The translations under genes were made by a program, and so were the position numbers. Below, piece by piece: positions 43,094 to 52,106 of a stretch of 64,000 nucleotides of DNA. Origin of the DNA: Marinobacter xestospongiae (GTDB lineage Bacteria > Pseudomonadota > Gammaproteobacteria > Pseudomonadales > Oleiphilaceae); NCBI RefSeq assembly GCF_023156385.1, contig NZ_JAKZAK010000018.1, positions 60,203-124,202 on the forward strand. Reading direction: 5' to 3'. Position 1 is the first letter of the stretch, and each line of letters starts with the position of its first letter. Under the pieces are notes generated by a model, which had not been told where the DNA came from, made no database searches, and saw nothing but the letters and a program-made list of their open reading frames with translations.

Positions 43094-43124
43094 GGTTCTC
43101 TCCTGGCCGGTGAGTCAGCCGCGC

Positions 43125-43886
43125 TTAGCGCGGCGCCATGCGCAGGGCGCAATCGAGACGGATCACCTCACCGTTGAGGATCGGGTTGCGCACCATCTGT
43201 TCCACCAGCATGCCGAACTCCTCCGGCTTGCCGAGACGTTTCGGGAACGGCAGGGTCGCCGCCAGGCTGTCCTGCACTTCCTGGGGCATGCCTTCCATCA
43301 TCGGTGTCATGAACAGACCCGGTGCAATGGTGTTCACCCGGATGCCTTCCCGCGCCAGTTCACGGGCGGCCTGCAGGGTCATGGCAACCACGCCACCCTT
43401 GGAGGCACTGTAGGCAGACTGGCCGACCTGACCTTCGTAGGCCGCCACCGAGGCGGTGGAAATCACCACGCCGCGCTCGCCATCGGCGTTGGGCTCACGG
43501 GTAGCCATGTCTGCCGCCGCCAGACGCATGATGTTGAAGGAACCAATCAGGTTCACTTCAATCACCTTGCTGAATTTCTCCAGCGCCATCGGCCCTTCCT
43601 TGCCCAGGATCTTCGCCGCCGGCGCAATACCGGCACAGTTCACCGCCACACCACAGGGGCCGTGGGCTTCACGCGCCGCGGCCACCGCCGCTTCGGCACT
43701 CTCAGCGGAGGAGACATCACAGCGGATGAAAATCCCGCCCACGTCACGGGCCACCTGTTCGCCGCGCTCTTCCTGCAGGTCCAGAATCGCCACCTTGCAG
43801 CCAGCGGCCGCCAGTGCCCGCACCGCGCCTTCACCCAGACCGGACGCGCCACCAGTAACAATCGCAGGTACGCCTTGAAATTCCAT
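43125..43886 (-). CDS. Short-chain dehydrogenase, 3-hydroxyacyl-CoA dehydrogenase type 2 (HSD10)-like
   Basis: 253-residue NAD-dependent SDR. Cofactor motif IVTGGASGLGEGAV, Asp in LDLQEERG (NAD preference), NCAGIAPA, catalytic Ser in VISTASVAAYEG and Tyr/Lys in YSASKGGV, then NTIAPGLFMTPMM. It is close to HSD17B10-type enzymes, which oxidise 3-hydroxyacyl-CoA, including branched-chain ones. The start is ATG 43886 behind GGGGG; the first gene of a three-gene operon with an LCAD-like dehydrogenase and a thiolase. Confidence 0.9.
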   Translation of the reverse strand: MEFQGVPAIVTGGASGLGEGAVRALAAAGCKVAILDLQEERGEQVARDVGGIFIRCDVSSAESAEAAVAAAREAHGPCGVAVNCAGIAPAAKILGKEGPMALEKFSKVIEVNLIGSFNIMRLAAADMATREPNADGERGVVISTASVAAYEGQVGQSAYSASKGGVVAMTLQAARELAREGIRVNTIAPGLFMTPMMEGMPQEVQDSLAATLPFPKRLGKPEEFGMLVEQMVRNPILNGEVIRLDCALRMAPR

Positions 43887-44048
43887 GATTACCCCCTTCG
43901 AACTCAATTACGCCCGCCGCGCCCAGGCGCCGCCGGCCAAATGTCACAATGGAGGCAAGTGTGTGCCACAGCCGCCCCCAGGGCCATGACATATTTAGGC
44001 AGGAAATTTGTTAAAAAGTGCGATTGGGAGCGATTCAGAAACCGCTGA

Positions 44049-44468
44049 TTACTCCCCCTGCACCGTCACCACCACCGTGCGGGCGCCGCCGTGGTTGCGG
44101 TGTTCGCACAGGTAAATGCCCTGCCAGGTGCCTAGGTTGGGGCGGCCGTTGGTGATGGGGAGGGAGACGCTGGTGCCGAGCAGGCTGCTCTTGAGGTGGG
44201 CGGGCAGATCGTCGCTGCCTTCGTAGGTGTGGGTGTAGTAAGGCGCGTCTTCCGGTGCCAGGCGGTTGAAGTAGGCCTCGAAATCGTCCCGCACCGTGGG
44301 GTCGGCGTTTTCGTTGATGGTCAGCGACGCTGACGTGTGCTTGATGAACACCTGCATCAGGCCCACCTGCACATTCGCCAGCTCCGGCAACTGGCGCAGG
44401 ATGTCGTCGGTGACCAGGTGAAAGCCGCGGGGGCGGGGCGTCAGCCGGAGTTCTCTCTGGAGCCACAT
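44049..44468 (-). CDS. YjbQ family protein (UPF0047)
   Basis: 139 residues, single domain. The family signature is nearly complete: FIKHTSASLTINENADPTVRDDFEAYF, YTHTYEGSDDLPAHLKSSLLG, LPITNGRPNLGTWQGIYLCEHR and ARTVVVTVQGE. Conserved His/Glu residues probably bind a metal. E. coli YjbQ has weak thiamine-phosphate synthase activity; the main role is uncertain. It follows the M14-family gene after a 46-bp gap and may end the rim cluster transcript. Confidence 0.92.
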   Translation of the reverse strand: MWLQRELRLTPRPRGFHLVTDDILRQLPELANVQVGLMQVFIKHTSASLTINENADPTVRDDFEAYFNRLAPEDAPYYTHTYEGSDDLPAHLKSSLLGTSVSLPITNGRPNLGTWQGIYLCEHRNHGGARTVVVTVQGE

Positions 44469-44514
44469 GGTCGGTCTCTCCGTTGTCGAGGGTGATCACT
44501 GTAGCCTGTGGAGC

Positions 44515-45579
44515 CTAGCGTTGCATTTCGTCCCAGGGGTGGACCGGCACCACCTCTTCGCCAAGCTCTGATTCGTAGCTGCTGCGGAAGTAGTCCATGG
44601 CCTTCTCGGCCTCACCGAGTTCGTCGAACCGGGCCACGTGGTAGATCGCTTCGCCCTCATTCACCAAAGGCAGGTTGTTGACGCAGATAACGATGCCGGA
44701 GAACGGGGACACCACGGCGGTTTCCACCTCACCAAACGGGTCCGCCAGCATCGCCAGTTTCTGGCCCTTGTTGACCCGCTGCCCCAGTCGCGCCACCGGT
44801 CGCATGATGCCGTCAATATCCGCCCGCACCCAGGACGACATGGCTGCGGTTTCGGATCGCTTGCGCGGCGCCTTGGGCCCCTTTTTCACCGGGATCATGT
44901 CCAGGGCCCGCATCACCCGCACCACCCCTTTGACGCCACTGGAGATCACCACGTCGTCAAAGCGCAGGGCTTCGCCACCTTCAAAGGTGATCACCGGGAT
45001 GTCGAGGGAGTCGGCGTAGGCCCGCAGGCTGCCCTCCCGCAGGCTGGCGTTGAGGATGATGGGGGCACCGAAGGCTTCTGCCATACGTTCGGTGTCGGCG
45101 TTCTTCAGTTCGGCACGGATCTGCGGCAGGTTGAAGCGGTTGATGGCGCCGGTGTGCAAATCGATGATGTGGGTGACGTGTTCCATCACCTGGGTCCGCA
45201 ACAGATAGGCAATGCGCCCGCCCAGCGACCCGCTTTCCGAGCCCGGGAAGCAGCGGTTGAGGTCGCGACGGTCCGGCAGGTAGCGGGTGCGCTGGATAAA
45301 GCCGAAGATATTGACGATCGGCACCGCCACCAGGGTACCCCGCAGATGACGCAACGCCGAGTTGCGCAGCACCCGGCGAATGATCTCCACCCCGTTGATC
45401 TCGTCGCCGTGAATGGCGGCGCACACCATCAACACCGGGCCATCCCGCCGGCCATGAATGATCTCCACCGGCAGGTGCAGCGGGGTGTGGGTGTAGAGCT
45501 TGGCCACCGGAATCTCCACAGTGGCGCGGGTACCGGGTTTCACCTCGGTGCCGGCGATGACAAACGGGGCTCTGGCCAT
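44515..45579 (-). CDS. Succinylglutamate desuccinylase/aspartoacylase family (M14) protein
   Basis: 354-residue zinc-dependent deacylase or carboxypeptidase-like protein. The zinc ligands fit AAIHGDEINGVEIIRR (HxxE) and IIDLHTGAINRFN; substrate residues lie in RDLNRCFPG. A C-terminal biotinyl-lipoyl-like segment (about 250-325; ADIDGIMRPVARLGQRVNKGQKLAMLADPFG) is typical of this subgroup. It is 3 nt downstream of rimK. Genes of this type recur next to rimK and may trim glutamate tails or N-acyl amino acids (inference). Confidence 0.88.
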   Translation of the reverse strand: MARAPFVIAGTEVKPGTRATVEIPVAKLYTHTPLHLPVEIIHGRRDGPVLMVCAAIHGDEINGVEIIRRVLRNSALRHLRGTLVAVPIVNIFGFIQRTRYLPDRRDLNRCFPGSESGSLGGRIAYLLRTQVMEHVTHIIDLHTGAINRFNLPQIRAELKNADTERMAEAFGAPIILNASLREGSLRAYADSLDIPVITFEGGEALRFDDVVISSGVKGVVRVMRALDMIPVKKGPKAPRKRSETAAMSSWVRADIDGIMRPVARLGQRVNKGQKLAMLADPFGEVETAVVSPFSGIVICVNNLPLVNEGEAIYHVARFDELGEAEKAMDYFRSSYESELGEEVVPVHPWDEMQR

Positions 45580-45582
45580 GGC

Positions 45583-46488
45583 TTATCCCTGTCCTTTGGT
45601 GCGGGTCTTCCAGGGTTTCTGGTTTTTCTCGGTCCAGTTGATGATCATGCCGGCGACGTTCTTGCCGGTGGCGTTCTCGATGCCTTCCAGACCCGGAGAC
45701 GAATTCACTTCCATCACCAGCGGCCCCCGGGATGAGCGCAGCAGGTCCACGCCGGCGACATTCAGCCCCATGGCCTTGGCGGCAGCGACCGCGGTCCTGC
45801 GTTCTTCCGGGGAAATCCGCACCAGCGAGGCGGTGCCGCCCCGGTGCAGGTTGGAGCGGAACTCCCCTTCTCCGGCCTGGCGTTTCATCGCGGCAATCAC
45901 CTTGTCGCCGATAACAAAGCAGCGGATGTCCGCGCCACCGGCTTCCTTGATGAACTCCTGCACAAGAATGTCCGCCTTCAGGCCCATGAAGGCCTCAATC
46001 ACACTCTCAGCCGCCTTGCGGGTTTCCGCCAGCACCACACCAATGCCCTGGGTGCCCTGCAGCAGTTTGATCACCACCGGCGCGCCACCGACCATCTTGA
46101 TCAGCTCCGGCACGTTGTCCGGCTTGTTGGCAAAGCCGGTAACCGGCATGCCCACCCCTTTGCGGGCCAGCAGCTGCAACGAACGCAACTTGTCGCGGGC
46201 ACGGGTAATGGCGACGGACTCGTTCACCGGGAACACGCCCATCATCTCGAACTGCCGCAACACCGCGGTGCCATAGAAGGTGACGGAGGCGCCGATGCGG
46301 GGAATCACCACATCGTAGTCTTCCAGAGTTTCACCGTGGTAATGGATCTTTGGACTGGCGGAGGTGATGTTCATGTAACAGTGCAGACAGTCGATCACCT
46401 GCACCTCATGCCCCCGGTTGAGGCTCTCCTCAACCAGGCGACGGGTGGAATACAGCGAACGGTTGCGCGACAGGATGGCAATTTTCAT
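45583..46488 (-). CDS. rimK: RimK, ATP-dependent glutamate ligase
   Basis: 301-residue ATP-grasp ligase that adds glutamates to the C-terminus of ribosomal protein S6 and makes poly-alpha-glutamate. Start [49 protein letters not shown] (ATP lid), [29 protein letters not shown] and [14 protein letters not shown] are typical. Its start overlaps the rimB stop by 4 nt (ATGA). In Pseudomonas, RimK alters ribosome composition with help from RimB. Confidence 0.96.
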   Translation of the reverse strand: MKIAILSRNRSLYSTRRLVEESLNRGHEVQVIDCLHCYMNITSASPKIHYHGETLEDYDVVIPRIGASVTFYGTAVLRQFEMMGVFPVNESVAITRARDKLRSLQLLARKGVGMPVTGFANKPDNVPELIKMVGGAPVVIKLLQGTQGIGVVLAETRKAAESVIEAFMGLKADILVQEFIKEAGGADIRCFVIGDKVIAAMKRQAGEGEFRSNLHRGGTASLVRISPEERRTAVAAAKAMGLNVAGVDLLRSSRGPLVMEVNSSPGLEGIENATGKNVAGMIINWTEKNQKPWKTRTKGQG

Positions 46489-47051
46489 GTCTGATCCCTT
46501 AGCACCGGCTTTCCGGCGAGATAGGAGGATTCGGGGGACACCACACAGCGTCCGGCCATGGCAGTTCGACCAATCAGCATGCGGAAGCGCATGGAGTCCC
46601 GGTTGGTCAAGGTCATTTCAATCGGCCAACTGGTGTCACCAAGCACCAGCGTAGTCTCAATCACCAGTCTCAGCTCCTGGTGGCCGCCGGAATCGGTGAC
46701 CTGGCGCTCATCAATCACCCTGGCATCGCACTCCACGCTGGCGTGAAGGTTGTTCTGCTCCGGGTGCACCCAGAAGCGGACCCGGCGTTCGCCGTCCTGG
46801 GTATAGGGTTCGGTTCGATAAGCATGGAGACAGGACGTGCGTGCACCGGTATCCACCTTGGCCTTGATGCAGGCAATGTCCAGGGCCGGCAGCGCGGCCC
46901 ACTCCCGCCACCCCAGGCACAGTCGCTCGGCGAGGTCGGCCGGGGGGTGTGGGCTGGCGGACTGACCCGCCGTGTCAGGGCTTTGGCTATCAGGGTCCCG
47001 GTTATCGGAACGGCTATCGGGACGGTTAATCTCTGCCTTAGTGGGACACAT
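46485..47051 (-). CDS. rimB: RimB, retropepsin-like protease (ATP-dependent zinc protease family)
   Basis: 188 residues. A polar, probably disordered N-terminus (1-45) is followed by a single-lobe aspartic-protease fold: [30 protein letters not shown] (catalytic DTGA), VRFWVHP, and [24 protein letters not shown]. Members counteract or shape RimK-made glutamate tails. ATG 47051 (MCPTKAEIN) overlaps the mscS 3' end by 14 nt; the frame is open further upstream inside mscS. Confidence 0.88.
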   Translation of the reverse strand: MCPTKAEINRPDSRSDNRDPDSQSPDTAGQSASPHPPADLAERLCLGWREWAALPALDIACIKAKVDTGARTSCLHAYRTEPYTQDGERRVRFWVHPEQNNLHASVECDARVIDERQVTDSGGHQELRLVIETTLVLGDTSWPIEMTLTNRDSMRFRMLIGRTAMAGRCVVSPESSYLAGKPVLRDQT

Positions 47052-47961
47052 CGCTCGCTTCCTTCTTCTGATTGTTATGGACGTGCTCTTCCTGCGCGTC
47101 GGATGCCACCTCCGCCGGCGAGGCGGACAGCAGCTGAACTTTGAACGGCTCCGAATGGCTGCCGGCGTAGACACTGGTGTGGGGGAACGGAATCTCCACT
47201 CCCTCGGCGTCCAGGGTCCGCTTGACCGCCACCATCATGTTACTGCGACCTTCCAGCACCTTGTCACGGGGGACCCAGAATGAAAACTGCAGGTCCACCG
47301 ACGACGGCCCGAACCCGGTCACCAGCACAAATGCCTTGGGTTCCTCCAGGCATTCCTGGCTGCGTTCCGCCAGCGCCAGCAGCAACCCCTCCACCCGCTC
47401 CACGTCCTCGGCGTAAGCAATGCCAATGACCAGATCGATGCGCCGGATGGGAAACCGGGAGCGGTTCACCACCCGGGTCTTGATCAGGGTTTCGTTGGGA
47501 ATTCGAACATACAGGTTGTCCGCGGTGCGCAGTTTGACGCTGAGCATGTCGATGCCGACCACTTCGCCGATGGTGGCTTCCACCTCGATGAAGTCTCCCA
47601 GCTCGAAGGGCCGTTCCACCAGCAGGAACAGGCCGCTGATCATGTTGGATGCCGAAGTCTGGGAGGCAAAGCCGATCGCCACCGTGAGGATGCCCGCCGC
47701 TCCCAGCAACACATCCAGGGAGAAGCCGGCCTCGCGCATGGCCGCCATCACAAAGATGGCCAACACCAGGTAGAACACCACCCGCCGGAACATCACCGTG
47801 TGGTGCAGCGACAGCCGGTTCCGCGCCATACGGGACACCGCCCGCGCCGCCAGCGATGCCAGCACGACACCCGCCACCAGCAGGAACAGCGCGGCGAACC
47901 ATTTGGCCCAGGGAATCGCGGTCAACACCTCCCACAGGCTTTGTTCAACATCTTCCAGCAC
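47038..47961 (-). CDS. Small-conductance mechanosensitive channel, MscS family
   Basis: 307 residues with three N-terminal membrane helices (about 18-40, 55-78 and the pore helix in 80-115). The pore and upper beta domain read GAAGILTVAIGFASQTSASNMISGLFLLVERPFELGDFIEV, followed by IPNETLIKTRVVN and a cytoplasmic C-terminal domain. The tail (280-307) is His/Glu/Lys-rich. The start is GTG 47961 with AAGGAG 8 nt upstream; the open frame runs back into the preceding gene. It is cotranscribed with rimB-rimK. Confidence 0.92.
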   Translation of the reverse strand: MLEDVEQSLWEVLTAIPWAKWFAALFLLVAGVVLASLAARAVSRMARNRLSLHHTVMFRRVVFYLVLAIFVMAAMREAGFSLDVLLGAAGILTVAIGFASQTSASNMISGLFLLVERPFELGDFIEVEATIGEVVGIDMLSVKLRTADNLYVRIPNETLIKTRVVNRSRFPIRRIDLVIGIAYAEDVERVEGLLLALAERSQECLEEPKAFVLVTGFGPSSVDLQFSFWVPRDKVLEGRSNMMVAVKRTLDAEGVEIPFPHTSVYAGSHSEPFKVQLLSASPAEVASDAQEEHVHNNQKKEASDVSH

Positions 47962-47992
47962 TGACGGTCTCCTTTTCGTGCTGTGGGCGAAC

Positions 47993-48835
47993 TCAGTGGG
48001 CCGCCCCAAACATACGGTCAAACGCGCGGGTCAGACCGCCGCCATTACTCTTCTCCCGCGCTGGCGTCATCAGCTGACACTCGCCTGCCTCGGCCACCAG
48101 CGAGGTATCAATCTTCAGCCGGGCGGATTTCATTTCGGTTTCACACACCACCGTCACCCGGGGCGTCCACAACTGGTCCCGGTCATTCCGATACAGCGCC
48201 AGTAGCGGCGTGGGCAGACTGAAGCGCTCCAACAGCAACGGCTCCGGACGCCGGTTGCACACCCTCACCGGGGTAATGGCCCGCCAGGGTCGCTTGGGCA
48301 CGGCCTCCAGTACCATGCGGCCATAACTGGGCGCGGTGTAGCACAGTTCGCCCTCCATGGTGGACGGTCCCACCCAAGTCAATGAGGGTTCTGACAGCGG
48401 AATCTCCGCGAGCACCGTGGCCAGATCGCCGGCGCACACCTGCACCCAGACCTGGGTACCAACATAGATGGTGCACTCGCCGTCGGCCGGGATGGTCAAC
48501 GGCTGGTAAGGGCGAATAACCGTCGGCAGGCTGGCCAGCGCCGGCCGGTACCGCACAGTGTGATTGCCATCGGTGCGCACGAAGCGCTGCAATGGCACCT
48601 CCTGCCCCGGCACCACATGGCTGACCGAGGCCGCCCAACGCACCGGTTCGGGTTGATCCTGCAGGTACTGGGAGCGCACCTGCCACTCTTTGTCGAGCAG
48701 GGTGACCCAGAGCCGCACCTGGCCCAGTTCGTGGTACTGGGTCTGGCCGGATTCCAGGCTATAGGGTTGGTCCCAGCGACCGTCCTGAGGGGTATCGGAG
48801 CGGGTGGCCGGGGCAGCTTCCGTAACAGTGGCCAT
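47993..48835 (-). CDS. Conserved-looking protein of unknown function upstream of mscS
   Basis: 280 residues, no signal peptide or membrane helix. Rich in beta-strand pattern, with repeated Trp and Pro; notable stretches are GQTQYHELGQVRLWVTLLDKEWQV, TIPADGECTIYVGTQVWVQVCAG, TMEGELCYTAPSYGRMVLEAVP and ITPVRVCNRRPEPLLLERFSLP. It may belong to DUF432, a family seen beside mechanosensitive channels, but this was not verified. It lies 31 nt before the mscS GTG, so it is probably first in the mscS-rimB-rimK transcript. Confidence 0.65.
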   Translation of the reverse strand: MATVTEAAPATRSDTPQDGRWDQPYSLESGQTQYHELGQVRLWVTLLDKEWQVRSQYLQDQPEPVRWAASVSHVVPGQEVPLQRFVRTDGNHTVRYRPALASLPTVIRPYQPLTIPADGECTIYVGTQVWVQVCAGDLATVLAEIPLSEPSLTWVGPSTMEGELCYTAPSYGRMVLEAVPKRPWRAITPVRVCNRRPEPLLLERFSLPTPLLALYRNDRDQLWTPRVTVVCETEMKSARLKIDTSLVAEAGECQLMTPAREKSNGGGLTRAFDRMFGAAH

Positions 48836-49000
48836 GATAGTTTCCAGTCAAAAAGTGTCGGGGGACAGCGTCAGGCGCGCGCATTAGAGTGCCAGACGGG
48901 ACGACGCTCAATACGCATAAACGCTCACCGCTGTGCGGGCTCTGCATAAGCGGCCTAAGCGTGTGTTCTGGCGCATATTTTTGTCCCCTTATCTGTAAAC

Positions 49001-49006
49001 TATAAT
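49001..49006 (+). promoter_or_regulatory. Probable -10 of the photolyase promoter
   Basis: TATAAT in an AT-rich stretch, 75 nt upstream of the phrB ATG. The -35 at 17-nt spacing is T-rich but poor; TTGTCC at 48981 is 14 nt away. Confidence 0.45.
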
Positions 49007-49080
49007 CCAAAGCCCCGGTGTCGGCGAATATAGAAGACGCCCGTTTTTTCCGCTTTACCTATTCTGCATCAGGACACGTC

Positions 49081-50505
49081 ATGACCCACCTCGTCTGGTT
49101 CCGCAACGACCTTCGCACCGCCGACAACGCCGCCCTGACCGCGGCCAGCCAATCGGATCAGCCTGTCATCGCCTGCTTTGTGCTGGCGCAGGAGCAGTGG
49201 CGAATGCACGACTGGTCGCCGGCCCGGATACGTCTGGTGATCGATCATGCCAACGCTCTGGCAGAAGCGCTGGCGAAGCTCGGCATAGCCATGCATTTCC
49301 TGGAAGCGCAGCAGTTCGACGACAGCCAGGATGCCCTGATTCGTCTCTGTCACGACCAGAGCGTCACCACGGTGCACTTCAATGAGGAATACGGCGTCAA
49401 TGAACGTCGGCGGGATAAGCAACTGGCCCAGCGACTGGGCGAAGCTGGCGTCACCATCCACAAATACCGCGATCAGTGCGCGGTACCGGTTGGTCAGATA
49501 CTGACCGGGCAGAACCAGCCCTACTCCGTGTTCACCCCCTTCTCCCGCACCTGGCGTCGCTGGCTCGACGACCAACAGCCAACTCTGTACCCACAACCAG
49601 CCGCGAAAGGAGACCCCGTAACCCCCAGCCGTATTGATCCCACCCCCATTGCCGGCTACGACCAGGCCCCACCGCCACTGGTCGCCACCGGTGAGGCCGC
49701 CGCCCACGATCGTCTGGAGGAGTTCCTGGCGGACCCGGTGGCACACTACAAGCAGCAGCGGGATTTCCCGGCGAAGGACGCCACCAGCCTGCTTTCACCC
49801 TACCTGGCCAGCGGCATTCTCAGTGGCCGCCAGTGCTGGGCCGCCGCCCAGCAGGTTCCGGCCACCGCCGCCAATCAGGAGGGGCTGGCGTGCTGGGTGA
49901 ATGAAATCGCCTGGCGGGATTTCTACATTCACATCCTGTATCACTTCCCGCGGGTGAGCATGAACCGGGCATTCAAACCCGAAACCGAGGCGCTGGACTG
50001 GAACTCTTGCGGAGAGAGTTTCGAAGCCTGGAAGGAAGGCCGTACCGGGGTGCCGATCGTGGACGCCGCCATGCGTCAGCTCAACCAGACCGGCTGGATG
50101 CACAACCGTCTGCGCATGATCACCGCCATGTATCTGAGCAAGAACCTGTTTATCGACTGGCGGCTGGGAGAGGCCTACTTCATGTCACAGCTGGTGGACG
50201 GTTTTCTCGCCTCCAACAACGGCGGCTGGCAGTGGAGCGCCTCCACAGGGACCGACGCCGCACCCTACTTTCGCATTTTCAACCCGGTGACCCAGGGCGA
50301 ACGCTTCGACCCCAATGGCGACTTCATTCGACGCTACGTCCCGGAACTGGCCGCGCTGGATGGCGATGCGGTCCACCAGCCCTGGCGCAGCGGCAAGCTG
50401 CCCAAGGGCTACCCGCGACAACTGGTGGATCTGAAGAAGAGCCGAAAAGAGGCCATTGCCCGATTTCAGGCGTTGAAGGAGGAGAATCAGGTCGCCGCTG
50501 ACTGA
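49081..50505 (+). CDS. phrB: Deoxyribodipyrimidine photo-lyase (CPD class I)
   Basis: 474-residue light-driven repair enzyme for cyclobutane pyrimidine dimers. N-terminal antenna domain (MTHLVWFRNDLRTADNAAL, YGVNERRRD), FAD domain with LSPYLASGILSGRQCW, NEIAWRDFYIHILYHFP, GVPIVDAAMRQLNQTGWMHNRLRMITAMYLSKNLFIDWRLGE and NNGGWQWSASTGTDAAPYFRIFNP. The Trp electron chain residues are in these motifs. ATG 49081 with AGGA 7 nt upstream; the frame is open to 49018. Convergent with moeB. Confidence 0.96.
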   Translation: MTHLVWFRNDLRTADNAALTAASQSDQPVIACFVLAQEQWRMHDWSPARIRLVIDHANALAEALAKLGIAMHFLEAQQFDDSQDALIRLCHDQSVTTVHFNEEYGVNERRRDKQLAQRLGEAGVTIHKYRDQCAVPVGQILTGQNQPYSVFTPFSRTWRRWLDDQQPTLYPQPAAKGDPVTPSRIDPTPIAGYDQAPPPLVATGEAAAHDRLEEFLADPVAHYKQQRDFPAKDATSLLSPYLASGILSGRQCWAAAQQVPATAANQEGLACWVNEIAWRDFYIHILYHFPRVSMNRAFKPETEALDWNSCGESFEAWKEGRTGVPIVDAAMRQLNQTGWMHNRLRMITAMYLSKNLFIDWRLGEAYFMSQLVDGFLASNNGGWQWSASTGTDAAPYFRIFNPVTQGERFDPNGDFIRRYVPELAALDGDAVHQPWRSGKLPKGYPRQLVDLKKSRKEAIARFQALKEENQVAAD

Positions 50506-50509
50506 GTCG

Positions 50510-51256
50510 TCAGCAACCACACACCGGGCAACCCGGATCACGGGCCAGGGTCATTTCACGCCAGGCCATCTGCCAGGCGTCGAGGATCAGCAGCCGGCCG
50601 ACCAGCGGGGTGCCCACGCCGGTGATGACCTTGATGGCCTCCATCGCCTGGCTGGCACCAATCATGCCGACCAGCGGGCCGATTACGCCGGCTTCCGAGC
50701 AGGTCAGGTCTTCGTGGCCGGTCTCGTCGTAAAGGCAGTGGTAACAGGGGCTGTCATCCTGGCGGGCATCGAACACCGCCAGCTGGCCTTCGCCGCGGAT
50801 GGCGGCACCGGACACCAGGGGTACCCGGGCGGAAACACAGGCCCGGTTGAGGGCAAAGCGAGTGCCGAAGTTATCGGTGCAATCGACCACCAGGCTGGCC
50901 TGGGCAACCTGTTGCGCCAGCGCCTGCTGTTCCAGGCGCTGGCGCAGGGCGCTGACCTGGATCGCGGGATTGATGCGCCGCACACGTTCCGCCAGGGCCT
51001 CGGCCTTGCTGTGGCCCAGATCGCCCTGGTCGAACGCCACCTGGCGCTGAAGGTTGGCCAGCTCGACCTGATCGTCATCCACCAGGGTCAGCTGGCCGAC
51101 GCCGGCCGCTCCCAGGTACAGGGCAACCGGGCAGCCCAGACCGCCGGCCCCCACGACCAGCACCCGGGCGTCCTTGAGCCGGAGCTGGCCGGCAATGTCG
51201 AAACTGGGGATCAGTAGCTGCCGGCTGTAGCGCTGCAGTTCATCGTCAGTCAGCAT
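50510..51256 (-). CDS. moeB: Molybdopterin-synthase adenylyltransferase MoeB/ThiF family
   Basis: 248-residue E1-like enzyme that adenylates the C-terminus of the sulfur carrier MoaD or ThiS. Nucleotide motif VLVVGAGGLGCPVALYL, DDDQVELANLQRQ, Arg/Lys in DLGHSKAEALAERV, and DCTDNFGTRFALN. Zinc-binding cysteine pairs occur in SPCYHCLY and GCPVCGC. It overlaps prmC by 11 nt as the last gene of hemA-prfA-prmC-moeB, a common gammaproteobacterial order. ThiF is the alternative. Confidence 0.9.
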   Translation of the reverse strand: MLTDDELQRYSRQLLIPSFDIAGQLRLKDARVLVVGAGGLGCPVALYLGAAGVGQLTLVDDDQVELANLQRQVAFDQGDLGHSKAEALAERVRRINPAIQVSALRQRLEQQALAQQVAQASLVVDCTDNFGTRFALNRACVSARVPLVSGAAIRGEGQLAVFDARQDDSPCYHCLYDETGHEDLTCSEAGVIGPLVGMIGASQAMEAIKVITGVGTPLVGRLLILDAWQMAWREMTLARDPGCPVCGC

Positions 51257-52106
51257 GGTTCGGGTCCTCCTGCCAGCGGCCCAGGGTCAGGCGATCCTGG
51301 CCTCCGTAATCTTTGCGCCCCTCAATGGCCTCAAACCCGGCAGCCGCAAACAGCGCCTGGACCGCCTCGGCCTGGTCGTAACCGTGCTCAACCACCAGCC
51401 AGCCGCCGCTGTTCAGCCAGCCACTCGCCTGGCCGACGATCAATCGCAGATCGTCGAGGCCGTCGGGGCCTGACACCAGGGCAGAACCGGGCTCGAAGCG
51501 CACGTCGCCTTCCTCCAGGTGATGGTCATCCTGGCGAATGTAGGGCGGGTTGGACACAATCAGATCAAAACGCTGGGGCGCCAGGCTGTCAAACCAGGCG
51601 CTCTGGCACACCGTGACAGCAAGCTTCAGGGACTCGGCATTCTGCCTGGCCAGGGCCACCGCCTCCGGCACCAGATCACAGGCCTGAACCTGCCAGCCCG
51701 GCCGCTCACTGGCCAGGGCCAGGGCAATGGCGCCAGTACCGGTGCCCAGGTCAATCACCTGGGCCCGGCCAGGCAACGGCAGCGCCAGAGCGGCCTCCAC
51801 CAGGCACTCGGTATCGGGGCGGGGGATCAGTGTGGTGGCGTTCACCGCCAGAGGCAGGGACCAGAATTCCTGCTCACCGAGCAGGTGGGCCACCGGTTCA
51901 CCATGGGCCCGACGCTCCACAAGCGTCTGGAAGTGCGCCAGGGCATCATCTGGAACAATACGCTCCGGCCAGGCACGAAAGCTGGTGCGGCTCCAGCCGG
52001 TAACTCTGGCCAGCAGCAGCTCGGCGTCGAGTCGGGGCGAATCGCCAGCAATGGCCATCATTGCCTGGCGAATCACCGCCTCGCAACTGGCCGCCGACTC
52101 AGTCAT
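51246..52106 (-). CDS. prmC: Peptide chain release factor N5-glutamine methyltransferase PrmC
   Basis: 286 residues. Methylates the GGQ glutamine of RF1 and RF2. Helical N-terminal substrate domain (1-85), then the SAM domain with [16 protein letters not shown] and the catalytic [23 protein letters not shown] is another family mark. ATG 52106 overlaps the prfA stop by 8 nt; a longer open frame lies inside prfA and is rejected. Confidence 0.96.
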   Translation of the reverse strand: MTESAASCEAVIRQAMMAIAGDSPRLDAELLLARVTGWSRTSFRAWPERIVPDDALAHFQTLVERRAHGEPVAHLLGEQEFWSLPLAVNATTLIPRPDTECLVEAALALPLPGRAQVIDLGTGTGAIALALASERPGWQVQACDLVPEAVALARQNAESLKLAVTVCQSAWFDSLAPQRFDLIVSNPPYIRQDDHHLEEGDVRFEPGSALVSGPDGLDDLRLIVGQASGWLNSGGWLVVEHGYDQAEAVQALFAAAGFEAIEGRKDYGGQDRLTLGRWQEDPNHAD

